Assembly: GCA_017509255.1 (NCBI GenBank) | Contig: JAFWQA010000001.1 | Location: forward strand, 235,785-299,784 | From: Clostridia bacterium | GTDB lineage: Bacteria > Bacillota > Clostridia > Christensenellales > Aristaeellaceae | Reading direction: 5' to 3' | Length of the DNA: 64,000 nt | Shown: piece by piece, positions 24,950 through 33,684 of the stretch | Layout: the number at the start of each line of letters is the position of its first letter | Numbering within the stretch: position 1 is the stretch's first letter | Notes under the pieces: model-generated | Told to the model about the DNA's origin: nothing | Databases searched by the model: none | What the model saw: only the letters and a program-made list of their open reading frames with translations | Translations under genes and position numbers: made by a program

Positions 24950-25474
24950 TTATAGCATGATCCAGTATCGTCTGACAAGATGATCGCCTTCTGCTTCATT
25001 ATACCGCTCAATGGTATCCCAAAGCTTTCCGCCCAGTTTTTCGCAGACATGAACGGACGCCGTATTCTTTTCGTTGATGTTCAGCAGCACCTTTTCCATG
25101 CCGTGCTCTTTTGCGATTTCCAGGCCCCGGCGCAGGATCTGCGTCCCGTATCCCTTGTTCCATTCTGATACCCTGACCGCGTAACCAACGCTTCCGATAT
25201 CCTGCATCACTTTCGGGGGAAACTCCGTCCTCAGCTGGAACTCTCCGATAAACCTGCCGCTGTCCACTGCCCAGTAATGAAAACTGACGGGCTGGCCTTC
25301 CACAAGTCCCTTTTCCTTCCGGTCATACCAGTCCTTTGTGCGTTCAAACCAGTCGCCTTCCAGATACTTCGGATTCGAGGGCCTGAAAAACACAACATTG
25401 TGATCATATAATTCCCGGCAGTATGCTTTGTATCCCTCCGCGAATTCCGGGCACCTCCTGATCAGCTGAAGCAT
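24950..25474 (-). CDS. GNAT family N-acetyltransferase (RimJ/RimL-like)
   Basis: A 174-residue GNAT with [20 protein letters not shown] and [20 protein letters not shown], which fit the RimJ/RimL-like branch. GGAGGG precedes the ATG at 25474. It lies 40 bases upstream of another GNAT gene in the same direction. Confidence 0.9.
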   Translation of the reverse strand: MLQLIRRCPEFAEGYKAYCRELYDHNVVFFRPSNPKYLEGDWFERTKDWYDRKEKGLVEGQPVSFHYWAVDSGRFIGEFQLRTEFPPKVMQDIGSVGYAVRVSEWNKGYGTQILRRGLEIAKEHGMEKVLLNINEKNTASVHVCEKLGGKLWDTIERYNEAEGDHLVRRYWIML

Positions 25475-25526
25475 GATTCCCTCCGTAAATGCCGGCTTTT
25501 GTCCGGTCTTCACTGCTTTCCCACGA

Positions 25527-26810
25527 TTACATAAAATCTTTACCGACCAGTTCATATCCCCATACAGTCGGTTTTTCCGCGCCTTCCGGCAGCAGATCGT
25601 GCGTATAGCTCTGCTCCTCATGCCTGCGGATAAATGTATTGGGACCGATGCAGTACAGTTCAATATGGATGTTCTGATTGACGCGCACCAGATACAGTTT
25701 TCCGTTCTTCATTTCGATCTGTATTTTTCCGGGAAGATATGTGCCGGTGAACTTCCGGAGTTCTTCTTCCGTAACCGGTACCGCATCCGGTCTGACTGCA
25801 TGCTTCGGTTCCTCTCCATACAGGATGGCGGCGATCCCTTCTCCCAGCCGGTATTGGTTCAGCGATTCATTATTGGAAAGAATGATAATGCAGATATCAT
25901 CCTCAAAGAAATACTGCGTATACGCGGCAATCCCGTTGGCGTCACCGCCGTGGGCATACACCGTTACGCCGTTCCGGTCATGCCGTTCCAGCCCATAGCA
26001 GTAATGATTCATGTTTTCAGTAAAGAACCTTTCATACGCCGGTGCGGATAGCAGTTTCCTTTGCTTCAGGCACTCATACCACTTCTGCAGATCATCACAG
26101 TTCGAAACCAATGCCCCGGCTCCTGTCAGAAACAGATTGTTGACATACGGTACACGAACAATCTGTCCGTAATCATGCATATAATTGTTCGCTTTGTTTT
26201 CGTGAACCGACAGGCCGTCGTCAAACACAGTATTGGTCATCCCCAGCGGAAGGAATATGTTTTCATGCAGGAATTCCGCATAGGACTGTTTTGATACATA
26301 TTCAATGATCCAGGCCAGCAGGTTGTAATTTGAATTGTTGTAATTGAACGATTCTCCCGGGGCGTTCATCGGCTGCTTCAGAATCCATTTGCTGAGGAAT
26401 GCTTTCCGGTCATAAGGCAGTCTGTCCTCCCCGATATAGAAGTCATCCTCGAAGTTGTAGAAGTTATACAGTCCGGAGGTATGGGCAAGAAGATCATGAA
26501 CGGTAATTCCGGCGGGAATCAGCATGTCTTCCGGAAGATATGCCTTCGCATCCGTGTTCAGGGATAAAAGGCCCCTGTCATACAGAAGCATTACTGCAAA
26601 AGCAGTAAACTGCTTTGTGACCGACGCAATGGTGAACCGGGTGGACATGGTATTCCTCACACCAAACTCTGCACCGGCATAACCACGGCTGGTCTCCCAA
26701 AGAATGTTTCCGCCTTTTACAATGCGAATGCTGCCCCAGAAATCCCAGTATTCTGTCTCCCTGCTGATGAATTCAGCCAGGCGCTGCTGAATATTTTGTT
26801 CTTCCGTCAT
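25527..26810 (-). CDS. Serine beta-lactamase-fold hydrolase (class C/esterase-like)
   Basis: A 427-residue protein of the beta-lactamase (PF00144) family. SVTK at about residue 63 is the SxxK nucleophile motif, NYNNSNYN near residue 160 supplies the Y-x-N motif, and HGGDANG takes the KTG/HxG position. No signal peptide is visible, so a cytosolic esterase or D-aminopeptidase-like role is more likely than penicillin hydrolysis. The C-terminal region resembles a lipocalin-like domain. GGAG is six bases before the ATG at 26810. Confidence 0.88.
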   Translation of the reverse strand: MTEEQNIQQRLAEFISRETEYWDFWGSIRIVKGGNILWETSRGYAGAEFGVRNTMSTRFTIASVTKQFTAFAVMLLYDRGLLSLNTDAKAYLPEDMLIPAGITVHDLLAHTSGLYNFYNFEDDFYIGEDRLPYDRKAFLSKWILKQPMNAPGESFNYNNSNYNLLAWIIEYVSKQSYAEFLHENIFLPLGMTNTVFDDGLSVHENKANNYMHDYGQIVRVPYVNNLFLTGAGALVSNCDDLQKWYECLKQRKLLSAPAYERFFTENMNHYCYGLERHDRNGVTVYAHGGDANGIAAYTQYFFEDDICIIILSNNESLNQYRLGEGIAAILYGEEPKHAVRPDAVPVTEEELRKFTGTYLPGKIQIEMKNGKLYLVRVNQNIHIELYCIGPNTFIRRHEEQSYTHDLLPEGAEKPTVWGYELVGKDFM

Positions 26811-26985
26811 CGTTTTCTCCATCGTAAGTATTGTTCATAGTTATATTACCAAACCTGCCGGCCCGTGTCCATCCGGCTATATTCAGCCGCCAGGCATGCG
26901 TTTTCGATCCGCAGCCGGGGCAATGCCCGCCGGCGGCGGGAATTTCATGACTGCCCCCTCCGATTCCCGGTCTGCATGATCCACA

Positions 26986-27873
26986 TTATATCCTTTGATC
27001 TGCGGAAAGGATCTCAAGCATGCTTTGCATGGCAGCATTCACATGTTTATCCTTATGGACGAACACCTGTGCAAAGACGGGAAATTCCGCGCCTGCCCAT
27101 GGCAGCTTTTTCAGCATCTTCCTCCGTACTTCTTCTTCGGCAATCATATCCGGAATAAACGCGATCCCGAACCGATTCACTGCGAATTGCTTCAGAATGG
27201 ATTTGCTGCTTGTCTCCAGAATGATGTTGGGGCGGATATTTTCCTTCTCCAGCGCGGCAAGCAGCATGGCCCGAAAGCTGCACTGATGGCCGGTCAGCAG
27301 GAGAGGCATATCCGCAAGATCCGCTTCTGTCAGGCTTTTCCGTGTTTTGACCGGAAAGTCCGGGGCAGCAAAGAACCCAAGGCTCTCCTTTGTTTTATGC
27401 AGCAGTTTCAAACCCGGGGATTCGATCAGCGGATTCAGCGTATAAACCATGTCCAGCACTCCCTGCTTCAGTTGTTCCGGGAAAGTGCGGTGCTCAACAA
27501 AACTGATCCGGAGGTCCACTTTCGGGTTTTGTTCTTTGTACCGCAGCAATAATCCGGGGATACGGTGATAACAGAGAGATTCCGAAACACCTATCCGCAG
27601 CATTCCGGCCGGCTCATCCGGCGAAACAATACCGGCCGGGATCTCCTTCATCAGGCTCAGCATTTTTTCGGCATAGGGTACCAGCCGGCTGCCTTCCCGG
27701 GTCAGGACAGTCCTTTTCCCCAGACGTTCAAACAGCAGGCAGTTCAATTCTTCCTCCAGCTGCCTGATCTGGGTGGTCACGGTGGATTGGGCATAACCGA
27801 GCGCGTCCGCCGCGGCAGAGAAACTTTTCAGCTCAGCGACCTTCGTAAAGGTTTCCATCTGGACAACTGTCAC
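26986..27873 (-). CDS. LysR-family transcriptional regulator
   Basis: A 295-residue protein with the LysR helix-turn-helix (SFSAAADALGYAQSTVTTQI) and a periplasmic-binding-like effector domain from MLRIGVSESLCY. The GTG at 27873 follows GGAGG by eight bases; the in-frame ATG at 27930 lacks a ribosome site. It is divergent from the DinB-like gene and should regulate it through the A+T-rich region between them. Confidence 0.92.
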   Translation of the reverse strand: MTVVQMETFTKVAELKSFSAAADALGYAQSTVTTQIRQLEEELNCLLFERLGKRTVLTREGSRLVPYAEKMLSLMKEIPAGIVSPDEPAGMLRIGVSESLCYHRIPGLLLRYKEQNPKVDLRISFVEHRTFPEQLKQGVLDMVYTLNPLIESPGLKLLHKTKESLGFFAAPDFPVKTRKSLTEADLADMPLLLTGHQCSFRAMLLAALEKENIRPNIILETSSKSILKQFAVNRFGIAFIPDMIAEEEVRRKMLKKLPWAGAEFPVFAQVFVHKDKHVNAAMQSMLEILSADQRI

Positions 27874-27904
27874 GGTTTTATCCTCCGTAATATTATCAAT
27901 TAAA

Positions 27905-27960
27905 TTGAATATTATTATCAAAACATTCAATTTTACTGATGCATAATCCGATGCTATTAT
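27905..27960 (+). promoter_or_regulatory. Divergent control region: inverted repeat and promoter
   Basis: TTGAAT at 27905-27910 and ATTCAA at 27925-27930 form an inverted repeat suited to a LysR dimer. A -35 TTTACT (27932) and a -10 TATTAT (27955) 17 bases apart drive the rightward gene. Confidence 0.6.
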
Positions 27961-27989
27961 ACAGAAAACGAACGGAGGTGTCTACCGAT

Positions 27990-28514
27990 ATGAATGAATT
28001 ATGTCAGATTATCAAAGAAACGGTGAAACCCAACTTTCTGAATATCCGTACCTCATTGAAAACCTATGACCGGGATGCCCTTTGCTGCGGCGCTCCCTGC
28101 TGGAGATGGGCTTACCACGCGCTCCATTCAGCGGACAAGTGGTTCATCAATCCAAACAAATATAACGAACCGCCTTTTCATAAGGCGGGAATGGATAATC
28201 CTGACAATCCTTGTTCTATTGTGCTGACGGATGAGCAGCTGCTGGATTACCTGGACGGCGTAGAAAAAAAGACGATGAATTATCTGGATTCCCTGACGGA
28301 CGATATGCTGTATGAAAAGCCGGAAGACTGCCGCTTCACGCGGATGGAGCTGATTCTCCGGCAGTTCCGGCACATTTCTTTTCACACCGGCATGCTGAAC
28401 GGCCAGACCGCCCTGGCAACCGGGCAATTCCCTATGTGGGTCTCCCAGGCAGATCAGTACATTGATGACGGGATATTTTTCGGACGCTACCGGCAGGGGC
28501 AGGTCAGGCCCTGA
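27990..28514 (+). CDS. DinB-like four-helix metal protein
   Basis: A 174-residue protein with histidines placed as in the DinB/YfiT metalloprotein fold: WRWAYHALHSADKWF early and RQFRHISFHTG late. The family includes bacillithiol/mycothiol-dependent transferases and many uncharacterised members. GGAGG precedes the ATG at 27990 with long spacing. It is divergent from a LysR gene, its likely regulator. No clear terminator follows. Confidence 0.78.
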   Translation: MNELCQIIKETVKPNFLNIRTSLKTYDRDALCCGAPCWRWAYHALHSADKWFINPNKYNEPPFHKAGMDNPDNPCSIVLTDEQLLDYLDGVEKKTMNYLDSLTDDMLYEKPEDCRFTRMELILRQFRHISFHTGMLNGQTALATGQFPMWVSQADQYIDDGIFFGRYRQGQVRP

Positions 28515-28552
28515 ATCCCGGCAGCCTCAACCGGCGCCCGAAATGGCGGGAA

Positions 28553-29191
28553 TCAGTGGTTGAATTCACATCTGATCGGAAAAGTGAAACAGGTATCCGG
28601 CCAGGGTTCTTTTTCCAGGGTAAAATGCCACCACTCCGTTTCCAGCGGGCAAAAACCGTGTTTCACCATGAGTTCCCGCAAAAACATACGATTCGCATGC
28701 TGCACTTCACTGATGCCGGAATAATCCGGATGGCTCAGTTCGCCGAAATAATCAAACGTGCCTCCCATATCCAGATCCCGCTGCGAGGCCATGTCAAACA
28801 GCGTCAGGTCCACAGTGCTGCCCCTGCTGTGGCCGGAATGCTCCGCGATATATCCCAGCGGGATAATGTCTTTCTTTTCCAGTTCCGGATAAAAAAACTC
28901 TTTCATCCGGATATCGTCCGGATCTTTTGCCCAGCGCACAAAATGGTCTACCGCCTTCTGCGGGCGGTAGGCGTCATATATTTTGAGACGGAATCCCTGT
29001 CCCGCCGCTTCTTTGCCGGCTTCTTTCAGCGCCTGCGCGGCTTCCCGTGTCAGCAGGGCAGCCGGTTCTTCATATCCGTCGATCCGTTCCCCGATGAAAT
29101 TGAATGAGGAATAATACCGGATATCCAGCAGTATGTCCGGGATCGCTTCGCCGATACTGACAAAGCCGTGTGTGTTATCCGAATACTTCAT
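28553..29191 (-). CDS. D-alanyl-D-alanine dipeptidase (VanX-like, peptidase M15D)
   Basis: A 212-residue zinc peptidase. The motifs are RLKIYDAYRPQKAVDHF, SGHSRGSTVDLTLFD (the SxHxxGxxxD metal site) and ETEWWHFTLE (ExxWH). VanX-type enzymes split D-Ala-D-Ala; without vanH/vanA neighbours the role is more likely peptidoglycan dipeptide salvage than glycopeptide resistance. No signal peptide. It starts 13 bases after the DUF819 gene ends, so the two are likely one operon. Confidence 0.92.
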   Translation of the reverse strand: MKYSDNTHGFVSIGEAIPDILLDIRYYSSFNFIGERIDGYEEPAALLTREAAQALKEAGKEAAGQGFRLKIYDAYRPQKAVDHFVRWAKDPDDIRMKEFFYPELEKKDIIPLGYIAEHSGHSRGSTVDLTLFDMASQRDLDMGGTFDYFGELSHPDYSGISEVQHANRMFLRELMVKHGFCPLETEWWHFTLEKEPWPDTCFTFPIRCEFNH

Positions 29192-29204
29192 ACAGTTTCT
29201 TTCC

Positions 29205-30425
29205 TTATGCCCCCAGCAGGGATCCGACCAGGATACCCAGCCAGGTGCCGATCACATATCCGAAGGTGCCCACCAGCATGCAGGGTCCGATCAGTTTTAC
29301 CCATCCCTGGGAGATCGCCATGCCCGCCGCCGTGGTCGGCCCGCCGATATTCGCATTGGAAGCAAGGATGATATCCTCCAGGTCAAACTTCAGGAGCTTT
29401 CCGCCCAGGAAGCAGAAAGCCATATTGACCAGCACGATGATCATGCAGAACAGCAGCAGGATCGGAGCATTCCGGATCAGGACACCGATGGATGCCGGCA
29501 CGCCGATCACAAAGAAGAACAGATAGATCAGCCAGGTACCCAGCTCCTGCGCTCCATGCATCTCCTCCGCCTGCTTATGGAAGCAGGTGGCAAAGATCAC
29601 GGAGAAATTGGTGATCCAGACATACTGGCTTCCGAAGAAGGTGTTCAGCATCTGGGTAAACCAGTTATCCTTCGGAATCAGTCCGGCAAAGAAGCTGCCG
29701 ATCAGCCTGGAAAGGAACACGATAACCGCCGCATAGGCCAGGTCGAAAGCAATATCCTTCAGGGACACATTCTTCCGGGTCCAGTACTGCTTGGCCAGCG
29801 TTTCTGTATCTCCTTTCCCTTTTGAAGCCACTTCATCGATATGGGGATGGCTGTAGCGGCTCCGGAAGAAGGCACTTCCGGCCGCACCCAGCAGCACCAG
29901 GAAATACAAGGCCATGTTCAGGTTATCTGCCACAGTAGTGGCTGAGACCAGGCTGCTGTCCACATGGAAAGCATCCGCGATAGCCGTGAAGTTCACCCCT
30001 CCGCCGATATAGGAACCGGTCATCATCGCAGCCGCGCCGGGAAGGCCTTGTACCGCGCCGCCCAGCAGAAGTGTTGCGAGTACTGTCCCGGCCACGGTGC
30101 CTGCAGCGCCGATCAGAAAAATCTGCATGAACCGCCCGGTCTCCTTCCAGATTTTCCGGATGTTAGTCTGCAGAAGCAGCAGCGGAATCGCCAGCGGTAC
30201 CGCGTAGCCCCAGACGATATCGTCAAACACAGGCGCGCTGTCCGGAATAACATGGATATTCACCAGCACCAGCGCAATCACCAGTGTGATGATCGCCCCG
30301 GATATCTTCGAAGCCCATTTATACTTCTGCTCCAGGCAGATGGCAAGTGCTGTTGCCGCAAAAAGCACAGCCAGAAGCGCCCAGTGGTTGTCAGCGGCTA
30401 TCAGGGTTTGCACTGTCTGATCCAC
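29205..30425 (-). CDS. DUF819 family integral membrane protein
   Basis: A 406-residue protein starting from GTG after GGAGG, with about 10-11 hydrophobic segments. GSYIGGGVNFTAIADAFHV and SNANIGGPTTAAGMAISQGW are the paired glycine-rich signatures of DUF819 (YjcL-like) proteins, thought to be transporters. It lies directly upstream of the VanX-like dipeptidase, so import of a cell-wall dipeptide or amino acid is a reasonable guess, not shown. Confidence 0.9.
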   Translation of the reverse strand: MDQTVQTLIAADNHWALLAVLFAATALAICLEQKYKWASKISGAIITLVIALVLVNIHVIPDSAPVFDDIVWGYAVPLAIPLLLLQTNIRKIWKETGRFMQIFLIGAAGTVAGTVLATLLLGGAVQGLPGAAAMMTGSYIGGGVNFTAIADAFHVDSSLVSATTVADNLNMALYFLVLLGAAGSAFFRSRYSHPHIDEVASKGKGDTETLAKQYWTRKNVSLKDIAFDLAYAAVIVFLSRLIGSFFAGLIPKDNWFTQMLNTFFGSQYVWITNFSVIFATCFHKQAEEMHGAQELGTWLIYLFFFVIGVPASIGVLIRNAPILLLFCMIIVLVNMAFCFLGGKLLKFDLEDIILASNANIGGPTTAAGMAISQGWVKLIGPCMLVGTFGYVIGTWLGILVGSLLGA

Positions 30426-30484
30426 AATGAATTCCTCCGTTCTGTATCACGCGGGAGATTGGCGGAAAATGCAGAAATGCCGGC

Positions 30485-32101
30485 TTAAGCGGCCGGCCGC
30501 TGTTCTTCTTCTGTTGTAATATAGCGATAAATATATTCTTCAGCCAGTTCATCCAGTCTGCCGTTTTTCTTTTCGTCAGCCAGGAATTGGTTCACATACT
30601 CCAGCAGATCCTCTGATCCCTTCGGCATCAGCATCCCCAGCTGTCCCTCTGTGAAAGGCTCATAGATCAGCGGTGCGGCAAGACGGCTGTCCTGTCCCAC
30701 ATAATATCCCGCTTCCATGACCTCCGTGATCATGACGTCAGCTTCCCCGGATGCGACGAGCCCGGGGATCTCCTGATTGATATCATGAATGATCAATGTG
30801 GCGTCCGGAAGGTTCTCCCGCGCAAATTTCTCGTTCAGTCCTCCCGGATTTTCCATGACCCGAACCTCCGGCCGGTTGACAGCTTCCAGGGAAGTATACC
30901 TGTCAGCGTCCTCCGCACGGCAAAGAACGGTCTTGCCGTTCTGCAGGTATCCGTCGGACATCAGGGCCTGTTCTTTTCGGGCTTCGGTGACGGTGATGCC
31001 GCAGATCGCCAGGTCAAATCTGCCCGCCTGCGTATCCTCCATCAGGGTCGGCCAGGAAGTCGGGACATATTCGATCTCGACCCCCAGGGACGATGCCAGG
31101 TCCTCCGCCAACTCTGTGTCAAATCCCCAGTATGAGCCGGTTTCCGGCTCAAAAAAAGACATGGGTTTATAGTCTCCGGCAGTGCCGACTCTGATCACAC
31201 CCGTCTCCAGGATCCGATTCAAAGTCGGCGTGTCCGAAACCGTCTTCAGTGCCGGAAGATCATGAATATCATAGGTTTCATAATAGATATCGAAGGCTGT
31301 TTCAATATCACCGGAAAGCTCGATCAAAGCTCCTGCCTGGAACATTGTGGAAAGTGTGCCGGAAGGAGCATGCCAGGCCGCGTTGGAAACGACTGTCATG
31401 GTTTCTTTTCCTGCTTCTTCTGCCTGCAGGGTTGCCACCGCGCCAAAGAGCAGGGTACCGGTTGCAATATGATAATCGCTGGAAATGATCGCCAGCTGTT
31501 TCACCTGCGGATACTGTTCCGTCAGGATCCGATACGTATAGATTGCGTTCTGGGCGGTTGTCAGGGACCGGTCTTCCACGATGATCCGCTGAGGGTCCAC
31601 ACCGTTTTCAATCAGCCATTTCGCCATCTCTCCGGCTTCCGTCGCATCCCGGTTTCCTGACGCGGTTCCGCCGCCGGTACAGACAATCAGGGAATTGGGA
31701 TATTTTTCGGCGTTGGCTTTTGCGACTGTCAGCCTTTCGACCAGTTCGTGCTTCATACTGCCGTCCGGATTCAGCTGGAAGCCAAGAACGATCATGCATA
31801 GTTCATCGGTTTCCGGCAGCCCGTCCGGTAGGGTATCCTCATTGATTTCAGGGTCTTCATTCACTGTTTTCCAGAGCCGCATGATGCTTTTCCACTTGGC
31901 TCCCGAGACCGGATCAACAGTACAGAGTTCCTCCAGCAATTCCGCGGTCTTTTCTTCCGCTTCGCTGCCGTAGGTTCCGTAATATACCGCCAGCTCTTCT
32001 ATCAGGTCCTGAACAGGCCGACCCTTTTCTGTTCCTTCTTCCGCCAGTGAAGGAGTGATCATCAGTATGATACTGATCATCATTGAAACAAGCCTTTTCA
32101 T
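30485..32101 (-). CDS. Secreted fusion: YdcF/DUF218 domain plus family 3 solute-binding domain
   Basis: A 538-residue protein with an N-terminal signal (LVSMMISIILMITPSLA-EE). Residues about 100-260 form a DUF218 domain (MIVLGFQLNPDGS, VCTGGGTASGNRDATEAGEM, TTAQNAIYTYRIL). Residues about 300-530 form an SBP_bac_3 domain (GVIRVGTAGDYKPMSFFEP, GFDTELAEDLASSLG). I know these as separate proteins. The fusion may place ligand sensing next to a DUF218 activity on envelope carriers. No permease genes are adjacent. Confidence 0.85.
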   Translation of the reverse strand: MKRLVSMMISIILMITPSLAEEGTEKGRPVQDLIEELAVYYGTYGSEAEEKTAELLEELCTVDPVSGAKWKSIMRLWKTVNEDPEINEDTLPDGLPETDELCMIVLGFQLNPDGSMKHELVERLTVAKANAEKYPNSLIVCTGGGTASGNRDATEAGEMAKWLIENGVDPQRIIVEDRSLTTAQNAIYTYRILTEQYPQVKQLAIISSDYHIATGTLLFGAVATLQAEEAGKETMTVVSNAAWHAPSGTLSTMFQAGALIELSGDIETAFDIYYETYDIHDLPALKTVSDTPTLNRILETGVIRVGTAGDYKPMSFFEPETGSYWGFDTELAEDLASSLGVEIEYVPTSWPTLMEDTQAGRFDLAICGITVTEARKEQALMSDGYLQNGKTVLCRAEDADRYTSLEAVNRPEVRVMENPGGLNEKFARENLPDATLIIHDINQEIPGLVASGEADVMITEVMEAGYYVGQDSRLAAPLIYEPFTEGQLGMLMPKGSEDLLEYVNQFLADEKKNGRLDELAEEYIYRYITTEEEQRPAA

Positions 32102-32137
32102 TGTTTCCACCCTGTTTCCCGCCGTTTATCCCGCCAG

Positions 32138-32905
32138 TCAGAAGCTGGCGCCCAGATTCTCAAAGGTGTCAATGACCACCACGCATTCAGGAGACACCTG
32201 CTGCATGATCATCCGCATAATATTTTCAGGCACCGCCACGCAGCCGCCGGTATAAGGCTTGGCAGGACCAAAGCAATGCAGAAAGATGGCAGAACCGCGT
32301 CCGGGCGTGCCGTCCTCGTTGAAGCTGATATTGAGGCAATACTGATACTGGTATTCGTAATCGACAATATGTTCGCTGTCGTCCATCACCAGGTCCGGCA
32401 CGTCCCGGATATCCACCATTTCGTTGTAATGCCTGTCCGGATCACCAGACCAGTAGATGTTGTCATCCACCTGAATATAGGGCAAAGCACATCCGGGATC
32501 TGCCGCGATACCAAAGGCTTTGTTGAAATGATAAACGCCGACGGGCGTCTGTCCGCAACCCTCCGCATGGTCCGCATCCAAGCACAAGCCGTACCGACCA
32601 ACAAAGCCCGGCGAGGAGAGGATCTGTTTCCAGACGCCGCTGTCATCCTTCCGGTGCATGGTGATATAAGCTGTGGTTTTATCCATCCCCATCGCAGCCA
32701 CAACAAACAGCTGATCTGCCTCCTGCGCGGCGGGCAGACTCGTTACCCATGCCGGAGAGTCTGTCATATGCTGGATATTTACATGCAGGCCTTCCACCTG
32801 AGCAGACAGAACGTTTCCTGAATCAGGAACAACTTCTTCCGCGGTGGCCGGATTCATGCCAATGATCATCAGCAGTACCAGAAGCAGCGCTAAACATTTT
32901 TTCAT
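32138..32905 (-). CDS. Secreted L,D-transpeptidase-like (YkuD) protein
   Basis: A 255-residue protein with a signal peptide (CLALLLVLLMIIGMNPATA). The catalytic block FLHCFGPAKPYTGGCVAVP carries the H and C of the YkuD family, with GYTGGCV-type spacing in place of SHGC. The segment QTPVGVYHFNKAFG matches the T/xPxGxF strand. It acts on peptidoglycan or is an ErfK-like relative. AGGAGA precedes the ATG at 32905. It lies upstream of the YdcF/SBP fusion on the same strand. Confidence 0.88.
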   Translation of the reverse strand: MKKCLALLLVLLMIIGMNPATAEEVVPDSGNVLSAQVEGLHVNIQHMTDSPAWVTSLPAAQEADQLFVVAAMGMDKTTAYITMHRKDDSGVWKQILSSPGFVGRYGLCLDADHAEGCGQTPVGVYHFNKAFGIAADPGCALPYIQVDDNIYWSGDPDRHYNEMVDIRDVPDLVMDDSEHIVDYEYQYQYCLNISFNEDGTPGRGSAIFLHCFGPAKPYTGGCVAVPENIMRMIMQQVSPECVVVIDTFENLGASF

Positions 32906-32989
32906 GGGTTTGAATCTCCTTTTTTTGTTGTGTTTCCAATTCGATATTTTATACATACCGTCACCGGCAGCATACGGGCCGCGTCATAT

Positions 32990-33535
32990 TCATGTGCCGA
33001 CAGCGTTCTTTCTTTGATCCACCGTTTTCCATATGCGCCCGGTTATCCAATTTGCGAGCACGCCGAGCGCGATACCCAGTACAATGCCGGCCAACACATC
33101 TGTTGGAAAATGCAAGAACAGATACATGCGGCTGAAAGCGATCAGCGCCGCGGCGATGAAAGCGGCTATGCCTGACTTCTTATGCTGCATAAAAACAGCT
33201 GTGGCTGCTCCGAAGGCCCAGGCTGAATGGGTTGACGGAAAAGAAGAACTGGACGGTCTGTCAACCAGCAGTGCAAAATCCAGGTCTATTTGACAGGGCC
33301 GGGGACGGGAAACCAGGTTTTTCAGTCCATACTGTCCGATCAGGAAGACAGCTGCATAGGCAAGAAGCACCGCGACGCCTGCTTTCCGGGTCTTTTTGAA
33401 AACCAACAGAACGGCAGCGACAATGACCCACAGCTGCCCATAGGATCCGGCGATCTTCGTTACAGCCAGGAAGAAGCTGTCCAGCACAGCTGTGCGCGGA
33501 ATGGCATAAAGAAATGAAAACTCCATTGAAATCAT
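32990..33535 (-). CDS. PAP2-family membrane phosphatase
   Basis: A 181-residue protein with about five membrane segments. The phosphatase motifs are KNLVSRPRP, PSTHSAWAF and SRMYLFLHFPTDVLAG, all with their catalytic residues. Likely substrates are undecaprenyl diphosphate or phosphatidate. It lies within a block of cell-wall genes, which favours a lipid-carrier role. Confidence 0.92.
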   Translation of the reverse strand: MISMEFSFLYAIPRTAVLDSFFLAVTKIAGSYGQLWVIVAAVLLVFKKTRKAGVAVLLAYAAVFLIGQYGLKNLVSRPRPCQIDLDFALLVDRPSSSSFPSTHSAWAFGAATAVFMQHKKSGIAAFIAAALIAFSRMYLFLHFPTDVLAGIVLGIALGVLANWITGRIWKTVDQRKNAVGT

Positions 33536-33684
33536 TTGCCTTTCTTTTTTCTGTCGGCCCGACTGACAGCATCCGGCCGCCGCCGGGTCGCCTGGTTGGC
33601 AGAACCCCGTTACAGCGGATCAGCTCAAAATATGCGTTGTTTTCATTTACGTAACATCTATGCTTATCGTTTACAGCTGTGGTT

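Noticed and set aside
473-28514. Integron gene-cassette array
   Set aside because: The one-directional small genes suggested it, but the gaps are mostly 15-45 bases with no attC-like hairpins, and no IntI was found.
28553-29191. Vancomycin resistance cluster
   Set aside because: Only VanX- and VanY-like enzymes are present; no vanH, vanA-type ligase or VanRS regulators are nearby.
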